This document shows positions 18,427 through 29,993 of a DNA stretch of 64,000 bases, one piece after another. The translations under genes and the position numbers were made by a program. The notes beneath the pieces were generated by a model. It ran no database searches. It was not told the DNA's origin and saw nothing but the letters and a program-made list of their open reading frames with translations. Numbering within the stretch: position 1 is the stretch's first letter; the number at the start of each line of letters is the position of its first letter. This DNA is from Bacteroidales bacterium (GTDB lineage: Bacteria; Bacteroidota; Bacteroidia; Bacteroidales; UBA932): positions 1-64,000 of the forward strand of contig JAEEVC010000005.1 in the NCBI GenBank assembly GCA_016287075.1, in the 5' to 3' direction.

Positions 18427-18708
18427 ATGAAACCCATTGTACGCTCCATCCCCCTGCTCGTTTTCCTCCTCACCGGTTTCCCGCTGATGGCCCAGCAAGT
18501 CATCACGACCGTCAAGGGAGAGCAGTTCAACACCCGGGTCAAACGCATCGACAAGGAGGTCGTCCGAACCGCCAGCCTCGGCATCGGAATGAGCATCCCG
18601 GCCGCCAACCGCCTCAAGGCTTTCAAAGAGGGCACTTCGACATCCTCCGCAGACCTCCGCTTCGGCCCGACGCCGGACGGTTATTACGGGCTGACGCTCC
18701 GCTTCTGA
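18427..18708 (+). CDS. Small secreted protein of unknown function
   Basis: A 93-residue protein with a clear N-terminal signal peptide ending near PLMAQQ and a mature part of about 70 residues rich in charged residues, ending YGLTLRF. The terminal aromatic residue recalls outer-membrane strands, but the chain is too short for a barrel on its own. I do not recognise a family. The ATG at 18427 is preferred because it begins the signal peptide directly. Its stop abuts the stop of the convergent AraC-type gene. Confidence 0.55.
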   Translation: MKPIVRSIPLLVFLLTGFPLMAQQVITTVKGEQFNTRVKRIDKEVVRTASLGIGMSIPAANRLKAFKEGTSTSSADLRFGPTPDGYYGLTLRF

Positions 18709-19737
18709 TCACTCCCCCTCCTCCCGGTGGCGCATCCGCTTGCACCAGGCGCTCGGGGATTCGTCCATCACCAGTTTGAAGGCCTGGTTGAAGGTCGCGG
18801 CGGTGTGGAAGCCCGACAGGGCGGCGAGATCGACGACCTTGAGACTCCGGTCTCGGCGGAAAAGATCCGCCGCGTATTGGATCCGGTAATGGTTCACCCA
18901 TTGCCGGAAGTTCTTTCCGGCGCATTCGTTGATGGTCCGGCTCAGATAGACCTTGTTCGTGAACATGGCGTTGCAGAGGTCCGTCAGGGAGAAGGATTCC
19001 ACCAGGAAAGGCCGGCGCTCGGACATGTAGCGGCAGCAGCGTTCATAGAGGTTGCGGTCCGGGACGAAGGGTTCGCCCGGAATGGGCCGGGGCGCTTTAC
19101 CGGATTGGGCCCGTGCCACGGCATCATCCAGGGCGGGGACGGCGAAAAAGCAGGAACCGGCGCTCCAGCGTGCATCCAGCCAGGCATAGAGGAAGAGCGA
19201 AACGAAACAGACCGCCACCGCTGCGGCCGGATGACCTGAGACGAGGCAGGACAGCAGCAGGACGCAAAGCCAGACGACCTCCCAGGTGGCGCGGTCCTCC
19301 TGTTCCAGGGTCTTGCGGAGCGTAATGCCCCGGGAGAGGAGTTCCATCAGTTCACGGCGGCGTAGGGCCAGGGCGGACCGGGCGAGAAGCAGGTCAGCCA
19401 CAAGCACATAAGGGCATACGGCCGGGAGGAAAAGCGCCGCCGGCACGGCAGCGAGTCCGGCTGCCGAAAGCACGGGCAGCCGGGCGCCCTTGTTCGGCGG
19501 CACGGGCAGGAGCAGAAGGGACAGGGCCGCCGACAGGTAGCAGAGGGAGAGGGTCTCCGGCGTCACGTACCGGAAACGGAATAAGCCCAGCACCAGGACG
19601 AGGTTGAGTTCCACGAGGGCCAGGATCCGGGTCAGGCGTCCGTGGCGCCAGCCCCGCCTGCCCCTCCATTCCGACAGGAAGAAGGAGAGGTCCGTGCCGA
19701 CGAAGGCGATGATGAGGACAGGCCGGAGCATAGGCAT
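18709..19737 (-). CDS. Membrane-anchored AraC-family transcription regulator
   Basis: A 342-residue protein with six or seven hydrophobic segments in the first 185 residues and an AraC-type double helix-turn-helix in the last 100 (LVESFSLTDLCNAMFTNK, then VVDLAALSGFHTAATFNQAF). This membrane-sensor-plus-AraC layout recurs in Bacteroidetes. The signal sensed and target genes are unknown. It stands alone on the minus strand between the small secreted protein and the leuS-yitT operon. Confidence 0.82.
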   Translation of the reverse strand: MPMLRPVLIIAFVGTDLSFFLSEWRGRRGWRHGRLTRILALVELNLVLVLGLFRFRYVTPETLSLCYLSAALSLLLLPVPPNKGARLPVLSAAGLAAVPAALFLPAVCPYVLVADLLLARSALALRRRELMELLSRGITLRKTLEQEDRATWEVVWLCVLLLSCLVSGHPAAAVAVCFVSLFLYAWLDARWSAGSCFFAVPALDDAVARAQSGKAPRPIPGEPFVPDRNLYERCCRYMSERRPFLVESFSLTDLCNAMFTNKVYLSRTINECAGKNFRQWVNHYRIQYAADLFRRDRSLKVVDLAALSGFHTAATFNQAFKLVMDESPSAWCKRMRHREEGE

Positions 19738-19760
19738 CGATTCCGGCCGAAAGTTACGCG

Positions 19761-19799
19761 AAAGGCCCCGCGAAACGCTGGTTTCAGGGGGCCTTTTTT
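19761..19799. terminator. Hairpin terminator at the end of the leuS-yitT operon
   Basis: AAAGGCCCC (19761-19769) pairs with GGGGCCTTT (19788-19796), and an inner GAAAC/GTTTC stem extends the hairpin. The T-run follows on the plus strand, while on the minus strand only TTT follows. Position suggests it ends the minus-strand operon, but the T-run favours the other direction. Confidence 0.5.
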
Positions 19800-19815
19800 G
19801 TTACATTTTCTTTTT

Positions 19816-20826
19816 TTATACGGTTTTTCCGTTTTTGGCGTTCTTTCCCCCGCCCTTGATGGTATTGAAGCCCTTCCCGTACACGCCGGAAACGGAGGAA
19901 ACCGACAGGAAGGCCTCCGGATCGATGGCCTTGATGTAACGGAGGAGGAGGTTCAGGTCCGTTTTCCGCGTCAGGACCATCAGCACCTCGGTCTGCTGCT
20001 GCGTGTACCAGCCCTTGCCGTCCAGGACCGTGACGCCGCGGCGAAGATCATGGGTGATGGCATCCGCGATCTCCGCATATTTCTTCGAGAGGATGAAAAG
20101 CTGGACACTCTGCTGGGAGCCCGAAATATACAGGTCCAGCACATAGCTGGTGACCGTCACGAGCAGCAAGCCGTACACGACGGTCGTGATTTTCTCCGCC
20201 CAGGGCATCAGGTGTGTCAGCGGCTGTCCGTCCGCTCCGAGCAGGGCCTGCCCCGTCGCCGGATCGATTTCCTTGACGACCGAAGGCACGAAGAGGGAAG
20301 AGCAGATGATGATCACATCCAGGAAAAGGATGACCCGGCCCGGAGAGACATTGCGGTAGCGGGTATAGATCAGGGCCACGATGTCCGTGCCGCCCGTGCT
20401 GCCGCCCTGCGAGATGGACATCCCGATCCCGACACCGGCCAGGATGCCGCCCATGATGGTCGACATCAGCTTGCCGTTCTCCAGGGCGAGCGTCCGGACG
20501 ATCTCATACGGGATGACGCTCTGGAAGAAGGTCAGGCCGAAGGAGGCCAGGAGGATGGCATAGATGGTCTTGCCGCCGAAACTGCTCCCCAGGATGGTAA
20601 ACGCGGCGATGAGCAGGATGGCATTCAGCACGAAGTACGAATAACCGATCTTGACCACCCCGCCCGTCGCATACTGGATGATCGAGCTGATACCGGTCAC
20701 TCCCCCGCCGACCAGGTTGTTCGGAACGAGGAAAACGGACCATCCGACCGTATAGATGAGGATGCCGAGGGTGACCAGCAGCCACTCCTTGACATGGGTC
20801 CATGCGCTTTTTTTCAACTCTGCCAT
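19816..20826 (-). CDS. YitT family membrane protein (DUF161/DUF2179), paralogue 1
   Basis: A 336-residue inner-membrane protein with five to six N-terminal transmembrane segments and a cytoplasmic DUF2179 domain at the C-terminus (from about 235, with GVTVLDGKGWYTQQQTEVL). The GSTGGTDIVA motif is typical of YitT proteins. Function is not established for the family. It sits 5 nt after a second YitT gene and shares its layout, so the pair arose by duplication. It is last in the operon that includes leuS. Confidence 0.85.
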   Translation of the reverse strand: MAELKKSAWTHVKEWLLVTLGILIYTVGWSVFLVPNNLVGGGVTGISSIIQYATGGVVKIGYSYFVLNAILLIAAFTILGSSFGGKTIYAILLASFGLTFFQSVIPYEIVRTLALENGKLMSTIMGGILAGVGIGMSISQGGSTGGTDIVALIYTRYRNVSPGRVILFLDVIIICSSLFVPSVVKEIDPATGQALLGADGQPLTHLMPWAEKITTVVYGLLLVTVTSYVLDLYISGSQQSVQLFILSKKYAEIADAITHDLRRGVTVLDGKGWYTQQQTEVLMVLTRKTDLNLLLRYIKAIDPEAFLSVSSVSGVYGKGFNTIKGGGKNAKNGKTV

Positions 20827-20831
20827 CGATG

Positions 20832-21746
20832 CTATGCCTTTTTCTTCCGGTCGATGCCGGTCTTGATTTCCTCGAACCCTTCCCCGTACACGTCGCTGGT
20901 GGGCGAAACGGACATGAATGCCTTCGGATCCACGCCCTTGACCGCCTTGGTGATTTCATGCAGCTGGGACTTGCGGGCCAGCACCAGGAGGACCTTCTTC
21001 TCGGACTGGGTGTACCAGCCCACGGCATTGATGGCCGTGACCCCGCGGTCCATTTCGTGGATGATGAAGTCGGCGATGTCCGTGAATTTCTCCGAGAAGA
21101 TCAGCACCTGCACCGAGGACTTCCGGCCCAGCAGCACATAATCCACCACGAGCGAGAAGGAGATCATGGCCAGGTAGCCGTACATCATATCCTGGAAGGT
21201 CTTTCCGGGAATCAGGAGGACGGAGGCGATGATGAAGAGGTCGAAATACAGGTACACCTGGCCCGGGGAAACCGGCCAGAACTTGTTGATGATCATCGCG
21301 AAGATGTCCGTCCCGCCGGTGCTTCCGCCACGGGACAGGATCAGGCCGATGCCGATCGCCTCCACGATGCCGCCGATGACCGGGACCAGGATCTTCTCGT
21401 CGAGATACAGCAGGTGGCCGGGCAGGGAAAGGAGCACGTCGACCTTCGGCATCACGTCGAAGAGCAGCGTCGAAACGAGGATGGCGTAGATCGTCCGGAA
21501 GCCGAAGCCCTTTCCGAGGATCAGCGTGGCGATGATGATCAGGAGGGCGTTCAGGGCCGGGAAGGACCAGCCGACGGGAATCAGCCCGCGGGTCGCCATC
21601 TCGATGATGGTGCAGGCGCCCGTCAGGCCGCCGCTGGCGATGCCGTTCGGAATGAGGAACGACGTCCAGGCGACGACATAGAGCAGGGCGCCGACCGTGA
21701 TGACGATGTAGTCCCAGACAACGCTGCGGATGACTTTCCTGTCCAT
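20832..21746 (-). CDS. YitT family membrane protein, paralogue 2
   Basis: A 304-residue paralogue of the preceding gene product, with the same membrane part, the GSTGGTDIFA motif and a DUF2179 tail (GVTAINAVGWYTQSEKKVL). I chose the ATG at 21746, one base after the leuS stop, over an upstream start that would overlap leuS. Close spacing on both sides points to co-transcription with leuS and its neighbour. Confidence 0.85.
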   Translation of the reverse strand: MDRKVIRSVVWDYIVITVGALLYVVAWTSFLIPNGIASGGLTGACTIIEMATRGLIPVGWSFPALNALLIIIATLILGKGFGFRTIYAILVSTLLFDVMPKVDVLLSLPGHLLYLDEKILVPVIGGIVEAIGIGLILSRGGSTGGTDIFAMIINKFWPVSPGQVYLYFDLFIIASVLLIPGKTFQDMMYGYLAMISFSLVVDYVLLGRKSSVQVLIFSEKFTDIADFIIHEMDRGVTAINAVGWYTQSEKKVLLVLARKSQLHEITKAVKGVDPKAFMSVSPTSDVYGEGFEEIKTGIDRKKKA

Positions 21747-21747
21747 A

Positions 21748-24507
<2,760 letters not shown>

Positions 24508-24511
24508 ATCG

Positions 24512-25870
24512 TTAATCGATGCTTTTTCCATTGATGCCGAAACTGCCTCTCCGCCGGTCCAGGAGGAATTCCACCGTCAGGCTGACGGCCGTGCGCACCT
24601 TTTTCCCGCCCCGCATCCGGCCGGGACGCCATTTCGGCGACGCCGACACGACGCGGACCGCTTCGGCGTCCAGCGCGGGGGAAACGCCCCGCCGGACGGT
24701 CACGTCCGTCACGTTGCCGCCCTCGTCGATGATGAAATCGACGATGACGCGGCCCTGGTTCCCCGCCTCGGCCGCCTCCTTGGGATAGCGGAGATAGACG
24801 TACACCCATTTCTCCAGGAACACGGAGGGATCGGAAGAGCCCAGGAAGGTCGGCTTGTAGTCCACGTCGTGGTAGGACACGGCCGGCGTGGCGGCCGCAG
24901 CGTCCGCCGGCGCCTGGTCCGGCCGGAAAAGCGGCCGGGCGGCGGTGGAAAGCGCCACGGTGAAATTATAGATGTATTCCAGTTCCTTCTCCATCCCGTC
25001 GTACTGCAGGAGGGAAGGCGTATCATACTGGGTCCCGTGCTCCGGGTACCGGCCGGTCGTGAAGAACACGGAAGGGATCTCCTTCGCATAAAAGGCCCGG
25101 TGGTCGGAGGGATACGGCTCGACGGAAGTCAGCGCCGGCCGGGTCGGCAGCAATTCGCCCTCCAGACGGCGCAGGAGCACATTCAGGTCGGCATTGGAGG
25201 AGGTGTAGGCATAGAAACCGAGGCTGGCCGTGCCGAGCATGTCGAGGTTGACCATCGCGTCGATCCGGTCGCTGTCGGAGAAGGCGCGGTCCAGGAAATA
25301 CCAGGAGCCGGCCATCGATTCGGCGGAGGCGCCGAAGGCGACCAGCAGGACGGAACGGCCGAGCCGGAGCCGGCTGGAATGGAGCATCCGGGCCAGTTCC
25401 AGGAGGATGGCCATGCCGGACGCATTGCCGTTGGCCCCGTAATAGATGCGGTTCACGGTTTCGCCGTCCACCGTATAGGTGTCGCTGCCGAGGTTGTCCA
25501 TCCGGGCGCCGATGAGGATATAGCGGTCGCTCAGCGCCGGGTCACATCCCTGGATGAAGGCGGCCACATTGCGGGAAACGAGGGTATCACCCCCTTCGCG
25601 GGCCAGGCCGAAGGTCTCCCCCGCTTCCGGGGTAATCAGTTCGATCCCGTATTCCCTGAGGGTCCGGCCGATGTACTCCGCGCTCATCCGCTCCCCTTCC
25701 GAGCCGGCCCTGCGGCCTTCCATCTGGGCGCCGGCGAGCATGGACACATGCCCCTTCAGCGCGGTAACGGTCTCGGAATCATACAGGTCGGCATAATCCT
25801 GCGTACGGAACTGGGCAGGCAGCGTCCAGGACGAGAGCAGGACGGCGGTCGCGAGCAGCAGTCTTTTCAT
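24512..25870 (-). CDS. M28-like pseudopeptidase fused to a TonB-type C-terminal domain
   Basis: A 452-residue exported protein with a signal peptide ending near LPAQ. Residues about 20-310 follow the M28 zinc-aminopeptidase fold, and 340-440 form a TonB_C-like domain ([15 protein letters not shown] through LDAEAVRVV and [11 protein letters not shown]). Against the M28 pattern, the first zinc His is Arg (GARMDNLG), the bridging Asp is Gly (GANGNASG), and the catalytic and metal Glu pair is Ser-Ala ([10 protein letters not shown]). Only the NLDMLG Asp and the DHRAFY His remain. It is therefore probably not a peptidase but a binding or scaffold protein in the periplasm. It lies between the SPOR gene and leuS. 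Confidence 0.8.
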   Translation of the reverse strand: MKRLLLATAVLLSSWTLPAQFRTQDYADLYDSETVTALKGHVSMLAGAQMEGRRAGSEGERMSAEYIGRTLREYGIELITPEAGETFGLAREGGDTLVSRNVAAFIQGCDPALSDRYILIGARMDNLGSDTYTVDGETVNRIYYGANGNASGMAILLELARMLHSSRLRLGRSVLLVAFGASAESMAGSWYFLDRAFSDSDRIDAMVNLDMLGTASLGFYAYTSSNADLNVLLRRLEGELLPTRPALTSVEPYPSDHRAFYAKEIPSVFFTTGRYPEHGTQYDTPSLLQYDGMEKELEYIYNFTVALSTAARPLFRPDQAPADAAAATPAVSYHDVDYKPTFLGSSDPSVFLEKWVYVYLRYPKEAAEAGNQGRVIVDFIIDEGGNVTDVTVRRGVSPALDAEAVRVVSASPKWRPGRMRGGKKVRTAVSLTVEFLLDRRRGSFGINGKSID

Positions 25871-25874
25871 GGCC

Positions 25875-26405
25875 CTATTCATTGACAAGGATCCATGCGT
25901 CCTTGGGGCAGACTGATGTGCCGCGGAGCGCCTTCAAGCGGTCCAGCGTCACGGAAAGCGTGTCCGACGGGCAGATGGCGACGGAATTGTAGCCGTTGCG
26001 GAAACTCACGATCGTGGCCGGATAGCCGGCCTCCACGCATTTCTGCAGCTTCTTTTCCGCATAATTGCGGGTCCGGAAGGCGCCGACGATAATGCAATAA
26101 CGGGTCGCAAGCCGCGTCGTGTACAGGCCGCCGAGCCGGGTCGGATTCAGGAGCGTCCCGCGGCGCTGGCTCAGGGAATCGAGCAGGTGGCCTTCCAGCG
26201 CGGCGAGCGAATCGGCCATCGCCTTCTCCACGCGGCGCATCGAATCGATGCGGGCCTGGTGGCGCTGTTCCTCCAGGCGGGCCAGTTCCACCCGTTTCGC
26301 TTCCAGGTCGGCCGAGGTCGGCCGCCCGCCGAGCGAACGGAAAAAGTCGCAGCCGCCGAGCAGCAGGGCCGCGGCGAGCAGAAGGGGGATCAAGCTTTTT
26401 CTCAT
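25875..26405 (-). CDS. SPOR-domain lipoprotein
   Basis: A 176-residue lipoprotein (lipobox LLLGGC) with a charged helical stretch (about 35-75) that may form a coiled coil, and a SPOR domain at the C-terminus (RYCIIVGAFRTRNYAEKKL onward). SPOR domains bind denuded peptidoglycan glycans, often at the division site. It is first in the operon with the pseudopeptidase and leuS. The ATG at 26405 directly starts the lipoprotein signal and lies behind a good minus-strand promoter. Confidence 0.83.
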   Translation of the reverse strand: MRKSLIPLLLAAALLLGGCDFFRSLGGRPTSADLEAKRVELARLEEQRHQARIDSMRRVEKAMADSLAALEGHLLDSLSQRRGTLLNPTRLGGLYTTRLATRYCIIVGAFRTRNYAEKKLQKCVEAGYPATIVSFRNGYNSVAICPSDTLSVTLDRLKALRGTSVCPKDAWILVNE

Positions 26406-26430
26406 AATCCGTACATGCATCCTGAACATG

Positions 26431-26462
26431 CAAATTTAACGATTTCCCTCCGCTTCCGCAAA
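26431..26462 (-). promoter_or_regulatory. Promoter of the SPOR-leuS-yitT operon
   Basis: On the minus strand there is a TTTG -33 element (26462-26459), a 20-nt spacer and TAAATTTG (26438-26431), a near-consensus Bacteroidetes promoter. It is divergent from, and close to, the CapA promoter. Confidence 0.65.
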
Positions 26463-26470
26463 ATAATATG

Positions 26471-26478
26471 TATCTTTG
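26471..26478 (+). promoter_or_regulatory. -7 promoter box for capA-phoH
   Basis: TATCTTTG fits the consensus exactly. Transcription would start close to 26485, the GTG chosen as start, suggesting a leaderless or near-leaderless mRNA. Confidence 0.6.
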
Positions 26479-26484
26479 CCCGGA

Positions 26485-27699
26485 GTGAGAGAAAAGTTCG
26501 CCATACTGGTCCTGCTCGCCTTCGCCACGCTCGGGGCGGAGGCCCAGCTTCTGCCGAGCCGGCGGGAGCTTTTCCTCCGGGAAGAGGCGCTCCGCAACCC
26601 CGTCGGGGATGTGGACTTCGACGCCCTCCATCGCCGGCAGGACACCCTGACCCTCCTGTTCATCGGCGATGTGATGGCCCATGGTCCCATGATTGAAAAC
26701 GCCTACAGGATGCACTGCAAGGCCCATCCGGGCGCCAGGAAAGACGATCCGGCCAGCTATGACTGGTCCGCCTTCCTCCGCCGCCTGGAAGCGCCCGTCG
26801 CAGCGGCCGACCTTGCCGTCTGCAACATGGAATTCCCGCTGGCCGGCTATCCCTACACCGGCTATCCCTGCTTCTCCGCGCCCGACACCTACGCCGACTA
26901 CCTCACCGGCCTCGGCTTCGATGTCCTCCTGACCGCCAACAACCACATCCTGGACAAGGGCCAGGCCGGTCTCGTCCGGACCGTCCGCGCCTGCGATGCG
27001 CTCGAATCCGCCGGCAGGGTCCGCTATACCGGCATCTCCGCCGACGAAGCCGACGATACCGCCCGCTACCCGCTCATCATCGACCTGAAAGGCGTCCGGA
27101 TCGCCCTCGTCAACTTCACCTACGGGACCAACACGGGGCCTTCCGCCCGCTGGCCGAAGGTCAACCGGATGCAGCGCGAAGACATCGGAAAGGCCCTCCG
27201 GCGCGCCCGGGAGCAGGAAGCGGACTACGTCATCGTCCTTCCCCACTGGGGCATCGAATACCGCCACCGGCATTCCCCGGAGCAGGAAGACCTCGCCCGC
27301 TGGATGGTGGCGAACGGGGCCGACCTCATCATCGGCACCCATCCCCACGTCCCCCAGGACATCCAGTACATCGACGGCAAGCCCGTCCTCTATTCCCTCG
27401 GCAATGCCGTTTCCAACCAGCAGGACCCCAAATGCCGCCTCGAACTCGCGGCAACCGTCCGGATCCTTCTCCACCGGAACGGCTCGACCACCCTCGACCG
27501 GCCGGAGGTCAGCTTCCTCTGGTGCGCCCATCCCGGCACGGTGGAGGATTCCTACACCGTCCTTCCCGTCGCGGAATACCTCTCCCGGCCGGAAGCCTGG
27601 CGGAGCCCTTCCGACCATGACAGCATGGCCAGGACCTATCAAGAAACCCTCAAAGCAACCGGCATAGATGAAGAAAAGCCTCTTCCTGGAAGCCATTGA
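26485..27699 (+). CDS. CapA-family metallophosphoesterase-like protein
   Basis: A 404-residue secreted protein (signal peptide ending near GAEAQ) with the CapA (poly-gamma-glutamate synthesis) fold. Motifs are LLFIGDVMAHGPM, NMEFPLAG, TANNHILDKG, VVLPHWGIEY-type (here VIVLPHWGIEY) and IIGTHPHVPQ. The protein may act on cell-envelope polymers, but many CapA homologues have no proven role. The GTG start is the first plausible codon; an earlier TTG would lie within the promoter box. It overlaps the phoH start by 32 nt, which suggests translational coupling. Confidence 0.8.
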   Translation: MREKFAILVLLAFATLGAEAQLLPSRRELFLREEALRNPVGDVDFDALHRRQDTLTLLFIGDVMAHGPMIENAYRMHCKAHPGARKDDPASYDWSAFLRRLEAPVAAADLAVCNMEFPLAGYPYTGYPCFSAPDTYADYLTGLGFDVLLTANNHILDKGQAGLVRTVRACDALESAGRVRYTGISADEADDTARYPLIIDLKGVRIALVNFTYGTNTGPSARWPKVNRMQREDIGKALRRAREQEADYVIVLPHWGIEYRHRHSPEQEDLARWMVANGADLIIGTHPHVPQDIQYIDGKPVLYSLGNAVSNQQDPKCRLELAATVRILLHRNGSTTLDRPEVSFLWCAHPGTVEDSYTVLPVAEYLSRPEAWRSPSDHDSMARTYQETLKATGIDEEKPLPGSH

Positions 27700-28636
27700 C
27701 CCGATCGAGATCTACGGGGCAGGCGGCCGCATCCTCAACGAGTTCTGTTCCTATTTCCCGAAACTGAAGGTGACCGCCCGCGGCCACGAACTCATCCTGG
27801 AAGGCCGGGAAGAGGACATCGCCCTGTTCAACACGCGCTTCGAAGAACTCATCGAGCGGCGCCACCACAAGATGAACCTCACCGTCTATGACGTCGAGGA
27901 CATCTTCAGCGGAGAGAACACCGCCGAGCGCTTCCGCATCAGCGGCGACGCGACCATTGTCCACGGGACGGACGGCAAGCCCATCCGGGCGCGGAACAAG
28001 ACCCAGCAGGAGATGGTCAAGGCCTACTTCGACAACGACCTCGTCTTCGCCGTCGGCCCGGCCGGCACGGGCAAGACCTACATCGCCATCGCCCTGGCCG
28101 TCCGCGCGCTGAAGAACCGGGAGATCAAGCGGATCATCCTGACCCGCCCGGCCGTCGAGGCGGGCGAACGCCTCGGCTTCCTGCCGGGCGACCTCAAGGA
28201 CAAGCTCGACCCCTATCTCCAGCCGCTGTACGACGCCCTGGAGGACATGATCCCTTCCCGGAAGCTCCAGGAATTCATGGGGGACGGCATCATCCAGATC
28301 GCCCCGCTCGCCTACATGCGCGGCCGCACCCTCGACCGGGCCTGCGTCATCCTCGACGAGGCCCAGAACACCAACCTCGGCCAGCTCAAGATGTTCCTCA
28401 CGCGCATGGGGTCCAACGCCAAGTTCATCGTCACCGGGGACGCGACCCAGATCGACCTTCCCCGCAAGGGCGATTCCGGCCTGCTCGCCGGCATCCGCCT
28501 GCTCGGAGGCATCAAGGGCATCGCAACCATCTCCTTCACGAACGAAGACATCGTCCGCCATCCGCTCGTCACCAAGATCGTCAAGGCCTTCGACCGGGCC
28601 GAGGAGACGGAAAAAGCGGACCAGGCCGAAGCCTGA
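27668..28636 (+). CDS. phoH: PhoH-like P-loop ATPase
   Basis: A 322-residue cytosolic ATPase of the PhoH/YbeZ family. The Walker A motif is GPAGTGKT and the Walker B region is CVILDEAQN. An N-terminal KH-like region (about 1-100) matches the YbeZ type, implicated in RNA metabolism and linked to YbeY in other bacteria. The gene begins inside the end of capA. Its 3' end contains a hairpin that also serves as a terminator for the opposite strand. Confidence 0.9.
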   Translation: MKKSLFLEAIDPIEIYGAGGRILNEFCSYFPKLKVTARGHELILEGREEDIALFNTRFEELIERRHHKMNLTVYDVEDIFSGENTAERFRISGDATIVHGTDGKPIRARNKTQQEMVKAYFDNDLVFAVGPAGTGKTYIAIALAVRALKNREIKRIILTRPAVEAGERLGFLPGDLKDKLDPYLQPLYDALEDMIPSRKLQEFMGDGIIQIAPLAYMRGRTLDRACVILDEAQNTNLGQLKMFLTRMGSNAKFIVTGDATQIDLPRKGDSGLLAGIRLLGGIKGIATISFTNEDIVRHPLVTKIVKAFDRAEETEKADQAEA

Positions 28637-28642
28637 TCCGCT
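28615..28642 (-). terminator. Terminator of the gyrA-TPR transcript, inside the phoH 3' end
   Basis: AGCGGA/TCCGCT and CAGGC/GCCTG stems form one hairpin with a 4-nt loop. On the minus strand it is followed by TTTTT, as a rho-independent terminator for the TPR gene. It covers the last phoH codons. Confidence 0.7.
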
Positions 28643-28664
28643 CGTTTCCAATGGGTTCCGTTAA

Positions 28665-29981
28665 CTAGTTCGCGGCCTTGAGGATGGCCTCGTACTTCTC
28701 GTATGCGGCCTTGTAATCCTCGCTTTCACCACGGAAGATGAAGTAGATCCGCTTCAGGTAATCGGCGACGTTCGTCTTGACAGCGTCGTTCTTCGTGATG
28801 GCGTAGCACTTCTCGAAAGGATCGATGCAGTTCTTCAGGGCGACCTTCAGCTCTTCCTGGAGGGCGTCGTACTTCTTGTACTCGCTGTAAGGGAGGGCGT
28901 TGGCTTCTTCCTGGAGCGCAAGCGCGCGGTTGTACCACATCACGCCTTCGCCATAGTAACCCATCTCATACTCCGGATTGACCTCGCCGGCCTTGCGGTA
29001 GGACTTGACGGCATTCTCGTAATCCTTCAGGCGGCCGTAGATGTCACCTTCCACATAATAAAGGGAGGCATTGTCGGGCATCTGCTCCTTCGCCTTGCCC
29101 AGCAGGCCGATGAGCTTGACCGGATCCTCGTTCGTGGTGATGTACAGGTTGATGAGATTGGTCAGGACCTGGGAATTCTCCGGGAACTTCACGAAACCGT
29201 CCTCGAGGTACTTCTTGGCCGCGAGGGTGTCCTTCTGGCTGAGGGCGCACTCATAGAGGTTGGCGTAAATAGCGCCGTCCGCCATGTAGCCGAGGGCCAT
29301 CGTGCGGTCGAACTGCTTCTTGGCGAACGCGAAGTTCTGGGCCTCGGCGGCCATCAGGCCGGAATAATAGACAGCGACCGTGTCGATCCGGGACAGCGGG
29401 GCGGTCGCGGCGGCCTCCGCCTGACGGGCGAAGAGCTCGCTCGCCTTGGCGGTGTTGCCGAGCTGGTAGGCCGTGTAGGCATCCTGGCCGTAGTTGTTGG
29501 CGATGGTCTCGATCGCCTCGGTGATCTCCTTGGTCTTCTTGCCCTTCTCGTCGAGGGAAGCGGCCTTGGAATAGGCTTCGAGGGCCTTGGCGAGGGCATC
29601 GCCCTGGTAGGAAGGCTTCGTCACCTCGATGATGACGAGGTTGTTCCCGTCGAAATAGAGGTTCTTGTCCTTATAGACGGCCTTTTCAAGTTCCTTGCCG
29701 CCCACCTGGACCATCTCGGTGGAAAGGGGCTTGTCGTTGCCCATGACCAGCTGGAGCTGGGTCTTGTCGCCACCGACCACATTGGCGGTCGGGTTGCCAT
29801 AGGCGTTGACATAGGCCTTGGCGATGCCGATCCAGGTTTCCGGCTTGACCGCCTTCTTGGCGTTCTGGGCGGCAGCCTCGGCCTTGTCAATGGCCTTCTG
29901 GATGTCCTCCGCGGACTTGACCTGGGCGTTGGCGAAGGCCATCGAGGCCATCAGCGCAACGGCGAACATAATCTTTTTCAT
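28665..29981 (-). CDS. Secreted TPR protein downstream of gyrA
   Basis: A 438-residue protein with a signal peptide (cleavage near AFANAQ) and a series of tetratricopeptide repeats from about 175 to 400 (for example ALGYMADGAIYANLYE and DNASLYYVEGDIYGRLKDYENAVKS-type helices). It is probably periplasmic and may scaffold protein complexes. A TPR gene behind gyrA is a familiar arrangement in Bacteroidales. The spacing of 12 nt suggests co-transcription with gyrA. Confidence 0.8.
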   Translation of the reverse strand: MKKIMFAVALMASMAFANAQVKSAEDIQKAIDKAEAAAQNAKKAVKPETWIGIAKAYVNAYGNPTANVVGGDKTQLQLVMGNDKPLSTEMVQVGGKELEKAVYKDKNLYFDGNNLVIIEVTKPSYQGDALAKALEAYSKAASLDEKGKKTKEITEAIETIANNYGQDAYTAYQLGNTAKASELFARQAEAAATAPLSRIDTVAVYYSGLMAAEAQNFAFAKKQFDRTMALGYMADGAIYANLYECALSQKDTLAAKKYLEDGFVKFPENSQVLTNLINLYITTNEDPVKLIGLLGKAKEQMPDNASLYYVEGDIYGRLKDYENAVKSYRKAGEVNPEYEMGYYGEGVMWYNRALALQEEANALPYSEYKKYDALQEELKVALKNCIDPFEKCYAITKNDAVKTNVADYLKRIYFIFRGESEDYKAAYEKYEAILKAAN

Positions 29982-29993
29982 TGCTTGCGTGTA

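Noticed and set aside
26476..26484. TTG start of capA
   Set aside because: This codon lies inside the TATCTTTG promoter box, so it would not be transcribed.
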